Origin: Acetobacter sp. 46_36 | GTDB taxonomy: Bacteria > Pseudomonadota > Alphaproteobacteria > RF32 > CAG-239 | Direction of reading: 5' to 3' | Assembly (NCBI GenBank): GCA_001917135.1 | Contig: MNTT01000016.1 | Span: forward strand, 535,599 to 599,598 | Length of the DNA stretch: 64,000 nucleotides | Shown: positions 9,521 to 18,098 of the stretch, one piece after another | How the letters are laid out: every line of letters begins with the position of its first letter | Numbering within the stretch: position 1 is the stretch's first letter | Notes under the pieces: generated by a model | Seen by the model: only the letters and a program-made list of their open reading frames with translations | Database searches by the model: none | What the model was told of the DNA's origin: nothing | Made by a program: the position numbers and the translations under genes

Positions 9521-10297
9521 TTATTGGCGGATTTTTGCCATCATTTTGCAAAATAAAGCCCGACGGGCAGCTTCCCCTTCTTCCAATGCCGAAGCTATGC
9601 CGTACGCATCGGGTTCCTTTATAAGCAGGCTGTTTAAAATACGCTTAAGATTTTGCCCCGTGTCCTCTATATGCAACCCGGAAACAATGGCAGTCCCTGC
9701 CCCGTGTTTCTGCATAACGACAGCAGGCAGCGTTTTCCCCTCAAACTCGTATTCTGCCAATACTTGTATCCTGCTGTGCGGCAGCGGTTTAAAATACGGC
9801 CCGCCATGATAACTGGCAATATGCCGCTCATTATCGGCGCGCCATAAAACTTTTGCAGCTGCCATTGACCTGAAATCCTGCGAATACGGGGCTATTCCCA
9901 ACTCCCGGTGCAGCGTTCCGACGGCATCGGCGTCAATTAAGTTCAGCCCGCATTGCTGCACGACAGCGGCATCTTTAATATCCGTTTCAAAAAAAACATT
10001 ACGGCTGGCATAATAGGCTCCGGCGCATATCCCGAAATAAACGCCTCCACTCTGCACATATTCGGCAATCTTTTGATTACCTCGGACTTTCAGTTTTTCC
10101 AAATACGGCGTAGCACGACCGCCGGGCATAAAAAAAGCCAGTACCCGGCCATTCAGCCGGTCATTTTTAATTATATCATCAGCCGTAACGGTATCTATTT
10201 TTATCCCCTGCGGAGAAAAATACTCTCTCAGGCTGTCCCGCAAAGGCCGGATATCACCGGTTCCGCTGTCATTATATATTAAAATTTCATCTCTCAT
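9521..10297 (-). CDS. Stand-alone BPL_N-type glutamine-amidotransferase-fold protein
   Basis: About 258 residues with class I glutamine-amidotransferase topology. FFMPGGRATPYLEKL and GGVYFGICAGAYYAS (nucleophile-like Cys in GICAGA) are typical of the N-terminal domain found before some eukaryotic biotin-protein ligases (BPL_N), also seen alone in bacteria. SYHGGPYF and GTAIVSGLHIEDTG supply later conserved elements. The substrate is unknown. I chose ATG 10297 because MRDEILIYND is where homology begins; a TTG at 10363 extends the frame by 22 residues. Neither start has a strong ribosome-binding site. Confidence 0.75.
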   Translation of the reverse strand: MRDEILIYNDSGTGDIRPLRDSLREYFSPQGIKIDTVTADDIIKNDRLNGRVLAFFMPGGRATPYLEKLKVRGNQKIAEYVQSGGVYFGICAGAYYASRNVFFETDIKDAAVVQQCGLNLIDADAVGTLHRELGIAPYSQDFRSMAAAKVLWRADNERHIASYHGGPYFKPLPHSRIQVLAEYEFEGKTLPAVVMQKHGAGTAIVSGLHIEDTGQNLKRILNSLLIKEPDAYGIASALEEGEAARRALFCKMMAKIRQ

Positions 10298-10356
10298 GGC
10301 GAAATGATTGTATGTAATATTTTTTAAATGGCAAGTCTGTTTCTGTAAAAGATTAA

Positions 10357-10385
10357 TTGACAAAAAACATTTTTTTGATTATTTA
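10357..10385 (+). promoter_or_regulatory. Promoter of the 10422 lipoprotein gene
   Basis: TTGACA (10357-10362), 17 nt, TATTTA (10380-10385). The start codon lies 36 nt further on and no Shine-Dalgarno is visible. Confidence 0.65.
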
Positions 10386-10421
10386 TAAACTGATTACTTT
10401 ATTTTTATTTAAATTTTGTGT

Positions 10422-10703
10422 ATGAAAAAATTATTATTTATGCCGTTAATGATGTTATTGACGTCATGCGGCGAAGGCGGTTCATTCCTCAGAGTCAACA
10501 ACTCTCTGGGATTGGCAAGTTTTATCGGTGTCGGACTTCTTGTCGGTGCGTGTCTCGGGTTTATCTATGCAATAATGCCGCGTATTGACATTATTACGGG
10601 AACTAAGATTACATCTTGTGAGAAAAAAACCAGTTGCGTTATTGGCGGGGCTGTTATTACGGCATGTGTCGCCTTTTTGGCGGGTTTATGCTATTTTAGC
10701 TGA
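10422..10703 (+). CDS. Small membrane lipoprotein
   Basis: 93 residues. The N-terminus MKKLLFMPLMMLLTSCGEGG is a lipoprotein signal with a likely lipidated Cys at residue 16. Two hydrophobic segments follow (ASFIGVGLLVGACLGFIYAIM and GGAVITACVAFLAGLCYF). The order Gly-Ser-Phe, membrane segment with GACLGF, then MPRIDI is repeated in the 11383 gene, so the two look like paralogues. ATG 10422 is preferred over the in-frame TTG at 10416. Role unknown. Confidence 0.7.
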   Translation: MKKLLFMPLMMLLTSCGEGGSFLRVNNSLGLASFIGVGLLVGACLGFIYAIMPRIDIITGTKITSCEKKTSCVIGGAVITACVAFLAGLCYFS

Positions 10704-10732
10704 CAATATGACAATAGATAATAACCGGCCTT

Positions 10733-11146
10733 ATGGAAAACTTTATTTTAGCGGCGGTTCCGCCGACTGAATTAACCGTTTGGCAGTGTGCCTTTCTGGG
10801 AGCCTTGGGCGGCCTGTTGTTTGCTGCCGTCTGCTGGTACATTTACGGCAAAGATACAGACATTTTCTTCTGCCCCGCTTATAAATGCGGCGCAGCCGGC
10901 AGCATTCTTTTAGGTGCCGGATTGGGAATTCTGCTCTTGTGCTGGAATGATTTCCGAACGGCCTTGATGCCGCTGCTGTTTATTGTTCCGATATGGAACC
11001 TTTGCATTATGCACGCTTGCAAATACGATGCATTGGACGGCAGCTGCCGCCATTTGGTTAAAAGCAGGACTCTTTGGACATCTTTCGGCTGTTCAGGGTT
11101 CTGCCTTGGCGTTTTATGCCTCTTCATCCGGGAAATGCTCGGCTGA
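10733..11146 (+). CDS. Small integral membrane protein
   Basis: 137 residues with about four hydrophobic segments (residues ~16-38, ~48-68, ~74-92, ~112-134). The charged loop YIYGKDTDIFF follows the first. It sits 29 nt after the small lipoprotein gene, in the same direction and before a terminator, so the two likely form one transcript. No family recognised. Confidence 0.7.
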   Translation: MENFILAAVPPTELTVWQCAFLGALGGLLFAAVCWYIYGKDTDIFFCPAYKCGAAGSILLGAGLGILLLCWNDFRTALMPLLFIVPIWNLCIMHACKYDALDGSCRHLVKSRTLWTSFGCSGFCLGVLCLFIREMLG

Positions 11147-11165
11147 TTTGGCCTCTTTTAATCAG

Positions 11166-11194
11166 GGGAGTTGTTTAATACAACTCCCGTTTTT
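11166..11194 (+). terminator. Terminator of the 10422-11146 unit
   Basis: GGGAGTTG (11166-11173) pairs with CAACTCCC (11181-11188), followed by GTTTTT. Confidence 0.85.
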
Positions 11195-11315
11195 ATGTCC
11201 GGTTTTATATCTGGCGAAAAATTTCATCCGGACAGGACTGGGACAGGAATAAATTTTGCAATTCAGATTTATCCGGACATCTTTTGCGATTACAAATATC
11301 GACGGAAAATAAATA

Positions 11316-11343
11316 TTGACAAAATTTATATATTTTTTATTAT
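11316..11343 (+). promoter_or_regulatory. Promoter of the 11383 gene
   Basis: TTGACA (11316-11321), 16 nt, TATTAT (11338-11343), then 39 nt of AT-rich leader to the ATG without a Shine-Dalgarno. Confidence 0.65.
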
Positions 11344-11382
11344 TTAAGCAGTTATTTTATCATTATAAATAAATTTTACATT

Positions 11383-11670
11383 ATGAAATCTCTATTATTT
11401 TTATCGTTGGCAGCGTTTGCCGTATCAAACGGAAACGACGGAAGTTTTTATCAAAATCCGGGCACTTATTTCTTATTTTCGGGAATAGGTTTTGCAATCG
11501 GGGCTGTTCTCGGATTCTTTTTTGCGAGAATGCCTAACTTTGATTATGAGGAAGTAAAGGTCAGCTTAAAAACGCTGCTCCCATGTATGCTGATTTGGGG
11601 CATTATCATTGCCGGCATCGGAGCTATGGCCGCATATCTTCATATTATGCACTGTATCTCCCTGCAATAG
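11383..11670 (+). CDS. Small membrane protein, likely paralogue of the 10422 product
   Basis: 95 residues with a hydrophobic N-terminus (signal-like) and two further membrane segments. The pattern GSF...FSGIGFAIGAVLGFFFARMPNFDY mirrors GSF...ASFIGVGLLVGACLGFIYAIMPRIDI of the 10422 protein at the same distances. It lacks the lipobox Cys. It has its own promoter and a terminator downstream. Function unknown. Confidence 0.7.
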   Translation: MKSLLFLSLAAFAVSNGNDGSFYQNPGTYFLFSGIGFAIGAVLGFFFARMPNFDYEEVKVSLKTLLPCMLIWGIIIAGIGAMAAYLHIMHCISLQ

Positions 11671-11780
11671 CATTCAGCAGATGCGTTTACTACAGTATGC
11701 GTTTTGTTGCAATCTCCGGCTATTTCGGCGTTGTTGCAGAGTTTTGCATTTTACCGCTGCCGTTCTTGCCACAGCGTTCA

Positions 11781-11817
11781 AAAATCCCGTTTTGCCAAAC
11801 AAAACGGGATTTTTATT
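11781..11817 (+). terminator. Terminator downstream of the 11383 gene
   Basis: AAAATCCCGTTTTG pairs with CAAAACGGGATTTT over a 5-nt loop, and a T-rich run follows. It lies about 110 nt past the stop; no gene is seen in that gap. Confidence 0.85.
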
Positions 11818-11833
11818 TTATATAAACAAAATG

Positions 11834-11862
11834 TTGACAAAATATATTTCAAGTGGTATAAA
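11834..11862 (+). promoter_or_regulatory. Promoter of the 11899 gene
   Basis: TTGACA (11834-11839), 17 nt, TATAAA (11857-11862): a near-consensus housekeeping promoter 36 nt before the start codon. Confidence 0.75.
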
Positions 11863-11898
11863 AGTTATACTTTATGTTTTTTTGAAAAGGTTTAGATT

Positions 11899-13392
11899 AT
11901 GCCGCAAAATAAAAATGTCAAAATTTACGATGAAAGCTGGTTAAAAACAATTGTTGAGGCGCAGGCCGGCGTTACTCCCGATTATGACCCCAAAGATACC
12001 TTTGGCGCATATTCCAGAGTTATTGAAAGGCAAAGCGCCGATTTCTTGGAAGATTATATTGCCGGTGCCGCAGTGCCTACAGCCGAAGCATCCGATTTGC
12101 TACCGGACTATTTTGCCATTTTGAGACAGTCTAAATACCACAGAATCGTCAAATCGCTGAAAAAGGCTGAAACTAAATATAAACTTGAAGCAATCAGCCG
12201 TCATAAAGAAGACGAAAAGAAAAAGGCTTTTCAGGCCACGCGTTTTAAAATCCTGAACAGCAAAAAAGAAGCGGCTCTTCTCAGTTCCAAAGATATGCTG
12301 CTCATTGCCTCTCTGCTTAAAGATGAAAAAGAATATTCCACTGTCAGGATGCAGGATAAATTAAGAAGTTTCGCCATGGAAAAAATCAACCGGACCTTGC
12401 GGGGAGAAATGCCGGCTGATGAAGATTTTGCCAAACTTGCAGACACTTTCGGAACATACCAGCAAAAACGGCTGGTGAAAGACGGAATTGAAAACGGCAT
12501 CGCTGTTTCGCAGAAAAAAGCAGCAGACACATCTAAAGACAACCGCATTGTTTCGGCTGAAAACAAGAACACAAAGGCAACACCAGCGAATAGAACCCCG
12601 GAAGGAGGAAAACGCCAGAACAGTGAACACAAACCAGCTGCCGCCGCGAAGAAAAAAGAACGCAAAGAGTTCTTTGCAAAAATGCGGGGCTGGGCAAAAA
12701 AAGCTACTATGGCAGCCATAACCATTATTCCTGCATCTGCGGCAGCGGCAAAAAAATGGACAAAGAAAGCTGCGGTTGTTACCGGATTGGCTTTTGTCGG
12801 ATATTTCGGAGGAAAATTTGTACAAAACCAGTTCAGCAAAGCCGATGACAACGCCAAGCAAAACAAGACTGAAGTTACGGTAAAACAACAACAGCCGGTT
12901 CAGCAAAAAGTTTCTAAATCTCAGAAAAATAAAGAATCTAAAACTGCTGATTTCACAAAAGAAATGAGCGCATTGGAAAAAGCCTATAAAAACCGTTTTG
13001 ACACGGCTCTGAAGATTATTTTGGGAGAAACAGCCCGTGATAAACTCTACCAACAGGTTGATAGTTTGGAAAAAGCCGGAAAAATTGAATACAAAGACGG
13101 GACAACGCGTGAGTGGTATGCCCATGCTTTTACAATGTATAATCAATTGGCTCCGAACTCTAAAGAAAATAAAGCTGTTAAGAACCTTTTGTCAGGCGGG
13201 AATGAAGACAAGGCCTATATCCATTCGCTGGTTATCCAGTCGGGACGCGACGGCCGCGGCATTCAGGCAAGCGGTACGTACAGTGCATTTGACCATGCCG
13301 ATAAAAAACTCCAGCAACAGCATCTGAAGAACAGAAAAGCCGTTAAGCTGGCGGAACAAGCTGCCTTGGCTAAAGCGCAACATACCCGATAA
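11899..13392 (+). CDS. Uncharacterised 497-residue charged membrane protein
   Basis: The N-terminal ~190 residues are helical and charged. A low-complexity Lys/Ala/Asn linker follows (~200-255). One or two hydrophobic segments lie at ~270-310, including VVTGLAFVGYFGGKFV. Then come a Gln/Lys-rich linker and a C-terminal helical region. Base composition matches the neighbours. A strong promoter and an AAAAGG site precede it. The arrangement suggests two soluble parts joined by a membrane anchor; no domain was recognised. Confidence 0.7.
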   Translation: MPQNKNVKIYDESWLKTIVEAQAGVTPDYDPKDTFGAYSRVIERQSADFLEDYIAGAAVPTAEASDLLPDYFAILRQSKYHRIVKSLKKAETKYKLEAISRHKEDEKKKAFQATRFKILNSKKEAALLSSKDMLLIASLLKDEKEYSTVRMQDKLRSFAMEKINRTLRGEMPADEDFAKLADTFGTYQQKRLVKDGIENGIAVSQKKAADTSKDNRIVSAENKNTKATPANRTPEGGKRQNSEHKPAAAAKKKERKEFFAKMRGWAKKATMAAITIIPASAAAAKKWTKKAAVVTGLAFVGYFGGKFVQNQFSKADDNAKQNKTEVTVKQQQPVQQKVSKSQKNKESKTADFTKEMSALEKAYKNRFDTALKIILGETARDKLYQQVDSLEKAGKIEYKDGTTREWYAHAFTMYNQLAPNSKENKAVKNLLSGGNEDKAYIHSLVIQSGRDGRGIQASGTYSAFDHADKKLQQQHLKNRKAVKLAEQAALAKAQHTR

Positions 13393-13403
13393 TACGGGAT
13401 ATA

Positions 13404-13955
13404 CTATTCCGGCATATTCCGAAAAGGCAACGGTTCTTCCCGGTTTTGCAAATCTCGCAGCAAATTTCGGCCTAATGCCGTTTTGATTCCGGCGGCGGCA
13501 GAACGGCGAAATTCTTCCAAGTCCTTATCCGGGAATTTTTGTTCATAATCAAGCGATTGTACATACATATCCAACTTGTCCAAATCGCTGGCCAATTGCG
13601 CTTCCGGCGTTTCTCCGGCCTCATATTCGGCAAAAAGTTCCGCTGCCGCAGGGAAATCAGCTTCAACAGCAATTTCGGCCATTGCGGCAGTTTCCCTGAC
13701 GGCTTTTGAGGAGTAGGCGGCATCAATAGGAGTGATGTCGCCAAGCTTGCTCTCTGCCAGGTCATGGCACAGGCAGAGTTTTATAACCTTGTCAAAATCA
13801 TATTCCAACGCATTGCCCTGCGAGAGATACAAAGCCATTAGCGCCATCTGCCAGCTGTGCGACGCCACTGTTTCGGGTTCCGGCACGCCTTTCCTTTTCC
13901 AGCCGGTACGCGGCAGATGCTTTATTATTTCAGAATAAACCAGCAGACGTTTCAT
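13404..13955 (-). CDS. HD-domain nucleotide phosphohydrolase (YfbR/HDDC2-like)
   Basis: 183 residues. The HD signature is complete: His33 in ETVASHSWQMAL, His64-Asp65 in LCHDLAESKLGDITP, and a later Asp in ASDLDKLDMYVQ. The run GDITPID matches the YfbR/HDDC2 branch, whose members dephosphorylate 5'-deoxynucleotides. The enzyme would be cytoplasmic and metal dependent. The start follows an AGGAGA site. It converges on the 11899 gene with an 11-nt gap and no obvious terminator. Confidence 0.85.
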   Translation of the reverse strand: MKRLLVYSEIIKHLPRTGWKRKGVPEPETVASHSWQMALMALYLSQGNALEYDFDKVIKLCLCHDLAESKLGDITPIDAAYSSKAVRETAAMAEIAVEADFPAAAELFAEYEAGETPEAQLASDLDKLDMYVQSLDYEQKFPDKDLEEFRRSAAAGIKTALGRNLLRDLQNREEPLPFRNMPE

Positions 13956-14000
13956 ATTGCTCTCCTTATTTTTTGCATATTGCAGTATAGATTTCCGATT

Positions 14001-14255
14001 TCATTTTATCAACTTCATTTTTCTCAAGATTTCCTCTGCTTCCTCCCGCAGCGGACAACGGCGGGCAAAAACAACGCGGTTGTTGATAACGATATGCGGC
14101 TGAAACAATATGCGGCGCCGGTACAGTTCCTCCGGTTCCGTAACCCGTTCAATACGGTATTCAAGCCGGCTGCGTTTCAATACGTCATCTATAACCATAT
14201 ACACGTTTTCGTATTCGCGATGTGTTTTCATGCAATAAATTTTGACATTTATCAT
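14001..14255 (-). CDS. Small thioredoxin-fold-like protein
   Basis: 84 residues. The start MINVKIYCMKTHREYENVY followed by helix and the segment PHIVINNRVVFARRCPLREEAEEIL resembles the beta-alpha-beta pattern of small thioredoxin-like proteins. Only single cysteines are present, not CxxC, so redox activity is doubtful. It is preceded by a GGAAAA site and ends 45 nt before the HD gene start, so co-transcription is likely. The fold is an inference. Confidence 0.55.
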   Translation of the reverse strand: MINVKIYCMKTHREYENVYMVIDDVLKRSRLEYRIERVTEPEELYRRRILFQPHIVINNRVVFARRCPLREEAEEILRKMKLIK

Positions 14256-14501
14256 AATCCGTTTTCCTTAGATGCTTTCTGAAAACGAATATATGGCCTT
14301 ATAAAATTATTGTAAAATTTTCCTCTGCCAGGCATAACCGGTTATATATCTGCATATTTTTCGGATGGATGGTTAAGCAAAATTTGCAAAAATTGCATTA
14401 TTTTTCAAATTTCGCTTTCCGAATCGTCCGATTTTTCTTCCGCCTCACTAAAACTTATTTTATTTCAATATCTTACCATGTCTCATTTTACTTTTTCACG
14501 T

Positions 14502-14528
14502 AAAAAAGGGAGCCGAAGCCCCCTTTTT
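14502..14528 (-). terminator. Terminator with TTCG loop for the 14584-15468 gene
   Basis: On the minus strand GGGGGC and GCTCCC pair around a TTCG tetraloop, followed by TTTTTT. The rest of the 14256-14583 gap shows no gene. Confidence 0.9.
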
Positions 14529-14583
14529 CTTTTGCATTACCAACAATTATCAGCAAAATACGGCCTCGTAAAGCAAGTATGCC

Positions 14584-15468
14584 TTACAGACGATATGTCG
14601 CCTCATTGCCGTAATCGTCATAAAAACGAACCAATGCACTGCCGTTTCCGGTCGTCACTTCAATGCTTGTATAGCCGGCCAGATAGCTGACTGTCTGGTA
14701 ACGATATAAATCAAGATACGACACACTGTTTCCAACCTGGACTTTCAACGTATTGTTATATCTTGTCAATATCATATTTCCTATCTCAAGCTTTGTCGGC
14801 GCGTTTATCGCACCCCAGATATAGTACCCGAGCAGGCTGTCAAAAAACCTGTTATGATACAACCGGTGACAGATAAAACGGTTATGATACCCGCCCCATG
14901 TGTACCAATACCAACTATTGAAATAGCAATGATGGTGATGGTGCAAATAACCGTGATGATGCCCGAAAACCGGTCGCCACGGACGATGCGGCGGCGGAGG
15001 CATATGACCGCGGCGCGGTGCAGGCGGACGATGGCGCGGAGCTGCATGCGGCGGAGCCGGTGGGCGTCTGGATGAAATACCGGGATTTCGTGAAGACGAT
15101 GCCGGACGGCGCGGTGCTATTCCGTGCCTCTCCTGCGGCGTACCCGAACGGCGGGATATTATCCCTGTCCGTTCTCTCCGTGACGTTACGGCAGAACGCC
15201 GGGGCGTTTCCCGCTGCGGTGTCGTATTGCGCACGAATCGGGATGACGGTGCCCTGCGGCTTGATACTGACGGCCGTACTGACGAGCGACCGGTAATTGC
15301 CGGAGACCGACGAGGTGCCGGAGTGCGGGACGGGCGAACCGTACTGCGCTGCGGACGTTCCACTCTTGCACGACTGCGCGTGTTGCCTCTGTTTTCTCTC
15401 TGCGCGTAACCTTGAACTGCCGAGAGTATCATAACCAACAAGGTCATGATAAAAATTTTTGCCTTCAT
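14584..15468 (-). CDS. Secreted Arg/Ser/Pro- and His-rich protein
   Basis: 294 residues with a clear signal peptide (residues 1-23, ending QGYAQ). Residues ~24-165 are low complexity, built of Arg with Pro, Ser and Thr, then a His-rich stretch (FGHHHGYLHHHHH). The last ~110 residues are Tyr/Trp-rich and probably folded (YWYTWGGYHNRF and later beta strands). The basic region is locally GC-rich. Surface or periplasmic binding of metal, nucleic acid or envelope polymer is possible but not shown. Downstream is a UUCG-type terminator. Confidence 0.75.
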   Translation of the reverse strand: MKAKIFIMTLLVMILSAVQGYAQRENRGNTRSRARVERPQRSTVRPSRTPAPRRSPAITGRSSVRPSVSSRRAPSSRFVRNTTPQRETPRRSAVTSRRERTGIISRRSGTPQERHGIAPRRPASSSRNPGISSRRPPAPPHAAPRHRPPAPRRGHMPPPPHRPWRPVFGHHHGYLHHHHHCYFNSWYWYTWGGYHNRFICHRLYHNRFFDSLLGYYIWGAINAPTKLEIGNMILTRYNNTLKVQVGNSVSYLDLYRYQTVSYLAGYTSIEVTTGNGSALVRFYDDYGNEATYRL

Positions 15469-15538
15469 ATCTATATGTTTTTAATAGTTTTCTGCTATTA
15501 AGGTAACATAATTTATCATGAAAGTCCAGCTTTTTTTG

Positions 15539-16273
15539 TCAATTTAGGATATCGTATAAAATATTTCCCCATTTTGCCACTCCGGCAGCCATATCATCAA
15601 ACTCGGAATCGCGAATTTCTATAACGGCATTTTCGAGCCCGATATCCTCGCCGCAAATGGCTGCGGCGCCCGTGTTGTACCGGCGCATATCATAAGGCAC
15701 GTTGGCATCAACCTTTAACTCCGGCAAATTCCGAAGTCCACGCAGAAGCTTCTCCGCAAAGGCGTTGGGGGTTACATACAAAATCCCGGCATTCCAAGGA
15801 CGAAAGCTCCCTCCCCGCAGCTGAGGCGTAAAGCCATGGACGGAAAAAATCCGCGGCGTTACCCCCTGCTGCCTCAGGCTTTCAATCTTAGCCATAATTG
15901 CATGGTAATACGGACGATGATAATTTTCGATCCGATATTTCCGCTCGGCATCGCTTAAATTCTGATTACCCGGAATAATGACTTTGTCGCTTTCGTCAAC
16001 AATCAGGCTTGCTTCAGTTTCACGGCGGTTATAATCTACAAACAGACGGGAATATCCGGCCAGAAATGCCGTACAACCGAGTTTTTGCGCCAATGTTTCC
16101 GTCAATTCCCGACAGCCTTTGTCTCTGGCAATATGCGTATCCAGCCACATCGGAGAAAGCCCCAGATTATCATATCCGGACGGAATTGCCGCCGAAGCGT
16201 GTTCGCAGGTTAAAATCAACGGGCGGGCGCTGTCCGGATTAATGACATCAAATACTTTATTTTGCTCTTGCAT
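15539..16273 (-). CDS. N-formylglutamate amidohydrolase family protein
   Basis: 244 residues. It has LTCEHASAAIPSGYDNLG near residue 22, then DTHIARDKG, YSRLFVDYNR, FSVHGFTPQL and a late CGEDIGLENAVIEIRD segment, matching the N-formylglutamate amidohydrolase family (PF05013). The two His and the Glu/Asp expected for zinc are present. The classical reaction frees glutamate from N-formylglutamate in histidine breakdown, but no hut gene is nearby. It overlaps the amidoligase-like gene by 17 nt, so it more likely acts on that enzyme's product or substrate. Confidence 0.85.
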   Translation of the reverse strand: MQEQNKVFDVINPDSARPLILTCEHASAAIPSGYDNLGLSPMWLDTHIARDKGCRELTETLAQKLGCTAFLAGYSRLFVDYNRRETEASLIVDESDKVIIPGNQNLSDAERKYRIENYHRPYYHAIMAKIESLRQQGVTPRIFSVHGFTPQLRGGSFRPWNAGILYVTPNAFAEKLLRGLRNLPELKVDANVPYDMRRYNTGAAAICGEDIGLENAVIEIRDSEFDDMAAGVAKWGNILYDILN

Positions 16274-17987
16274 CTCTTACCCTCTTTAAAAACCAACTGT
16301 TGTAATATCCGAATTTTCCGGTTGCATTGATGGCATCAGCCACATGACGCGCGTAAACGTTTTCTTCATAAATCGTATGCGGGTCAACCTTTTTCTCCGG
16401 ACGGAACTGATCATACGCCTTCTGGTAATAGTAGCTTAAAGGTTTCAAGACCGTCTTGTCGTCAACGGCTGCATTCTGCATCCAGTTAAACTTGTTGGCC
16501 AGCGGGCGATTAATATGCGTTCCGTCATTATTAACCGCACTGTTGACAAAATCGCGGTTAAACTGCAGAAAAGCCTCTACATAACGACGGTTAAAGTTGG
16601 CATTCATATAGCGAAACTCCACAGTCTTGGACGGCATAATATTCAAGGTCTTGTATTTATGGCCAAAGCCCACCATCTCACGCAACTCATTCAGATTGTC
16701 GCACAAATCCGTCATTACGCATAAAAACGGGTAGTCTCGTTTGCCATTGGAACTAAGATTGCGGCTGATATAAGTGGCGTACAGCAGTTTGTTGTTGCGG
16801 CGTTCCGGCGCGGCAAAGTTGCTGACGATGGCGTCTTCATGGTTCATCATACGCTTAACCAAACGCTTATAGGTATTTAAATCAAACCCTTCCGCCGAAA
16901 CATGCTGGTGCAGGGAACAATGGACATTGGCATGCCCCTGGTCAAACGAATCCATAATTTTCAGGCATTCGGCCTCATCGGCTTTTGATTTCATAATACG
17001 GGACGCGTATTCTACCGGTGCAAGCCCGTTCATCGCGGCCAGGCTTTCATCGCGCTCAATTACTCCGGCTGACTGGCCGTCATTATAAACATCAGGATTT
17101 TTGTTGGTCGTATAAACTGTTTTCCAACCGTGTTTTTCTTTCAGGTAACTGATTAATTTGGAATAATCGCCATATTCTTCAGGAACATAAAATTCCAGTT
17201 CAAATCCGTTGGGGCGATATTTTCCAAACGGTGTCGGCGTACGGGTTTCAATCTGAAACAAATCCGTATAATCACGATACAGCCCGGTTTTATATTCCGT
17301 GCTCATCCGGTTGCGCAAGCTGACAAAACCTCTTACTGCCGCCTTGCGTGCGCTATAGGAATACCGGGCTTTATAACGATAATCCGATGCAATATTAGTA
17401 CGCAGATAATTGTCGACAACATAACGCGTTTTTTCGGCAACGCTTCTATTTTCAAAAGAATTATAATGTTCGGAAATTTTGTTTAAGATATCAACGGAAA
17501 CGGCCAGGCCATGCATATGAGAATACGGATAATTCGGCTTGAACGTCCACTGACCGAATTCGGCGACATAATCCTTTTCGGTCATAAAGCTATATGAAAA
17601 CTGCCGAAATTCAAAGCTGAACGTTTCAATCTTATCAATTATATCCGAAAGTTCTTTGTCTTTATGGCGAATACCGGATTTGACCGAACAAAACTTTTCG
17701 CAGTCAATATTATACGTATTGACGCTGTCGCAAAAATCCCTGACAAAGCGGTCGAAGTGCGCTGCCGTATCAATGGGATACCGACGGCTGAAATAGTCTG
17801 CGAGCTCGGCAAACGGCTCTATCATGGCATCGATATGCCAGTCATAATAAAACTGCTTAAAGCTTTTGCGGCCAGCCATTTCAAAATATTGGTTAAATGC
17901 ATTTTTTGCCGCTGTTACCGTTTCCGGTTCTTTTACTTTTGTGCCGTTTTCTTCCCCGGCACCATACCCATTGCTTGATTTTGACAT
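16257..17987 (-). CDS. Amidoligase_2-like carboxylate-amine ligase
   Basis: 576 residues, no export signal. The middle to C-terminal part carries the glutamine-synthetase-fold pattern of amidoligases: GFELEFYVP, VIERDESLAAMNGLAPVEYASRI, HANVHCSLHQHVS, RRNNKLLYATYISRN and MPSKTVEFRYMNANFN. These match the Glu-rich strand, the DxSL turn, the His strand and the late EFR motif. The N-terminal ~250 residues are helical and unassigned. Such enzymes join amines to carboxylates with ATP. The start has a GAGGA site and the gene is translationally coupled to the amidohydrolase. The family call rests on motifs, not on a search. Confidence 0.65.
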   Translation of the reverse strand: MSKSSNGYGAGEENGTKVKEPETVTAAKNAFNQYFEMAGRKSFKQFYYDWHIDAMIEPFAELADYFSRRYPIDTAAHFDRFVRDFCDSVNTYNIDCEKFCSVKSGIRHKDKELSDIIDKIETFSFEFRQFSYSFMTEKDYVAEFGQWTFKPNYPYSHMHGLAVSVDILNKISEHYNSFENRSVAEKTRYVVDNYLRTNIASDYRYKARYSYSARKAAVRGFVSLRNRMSTEYKTGLYRDYTDLFQIETRTPTPFGKYRPNGFELEFYVPEEYGDYSKLISYLKEKHGWKTVYTTNKNPDVYNDGQSAGVIERDESLAAMNGLAPVEYASRIMKSKADEAECLKIMDSFDQGHANVHCSLHQHVSAEGFDLNTYKRLVKRMMNHEDAIVSNFAAPERRNNKLLYATYISRNLSSNGKRDYPFLCVMTDLCDNLNELREMVGFGHKYKTLNIMPSKTVEFRYMNANFNRRYVEAFLQFNRDFVNSAVNNDGTHINRPLANKFNWMQNAAVDDKTVLKPLSYYYQKAYDQFRPEKKVDPHTIYEENVYARHVADAINATGKFGYYNSWFLKRVRDARAK

Positions 17988-18054
17988 TGTTTCCTCATTA
18001 ATTAAAAAAGATTGGCTATTTTCCTGTTGATACCTTAAAGCCCTGAAATCATAC

Positions 18055-18098
18055 CTCTAAGTGTCCGGGCTTTAAGCTTAAGCAAAAAGCACTTAGAG
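18055..18098. repeat. Inverted repeat in the 17988-18626 intergenic region
   Basis: CTCTAAGTG (18055-18063) and CACTTAGAG (18090-18098) pair perfectly; a second pair, AAAGCCC/GGGCTTT, overlaps it. The 639-bp region also holds the small candidate gene at 18093-18221. From 18222 to 18626 I see only AT-rich sequence without a convincing gene. Confidence 0.6.

Noticed and set aside
12361..13146. 261-codon minus-strand frame opposite the 11899 gene
   Set aside because: Phe/Cys-rich shadow of Lys/Glu/Ala-rich coding sequence; the plus-strand gene has a consensus promoter.
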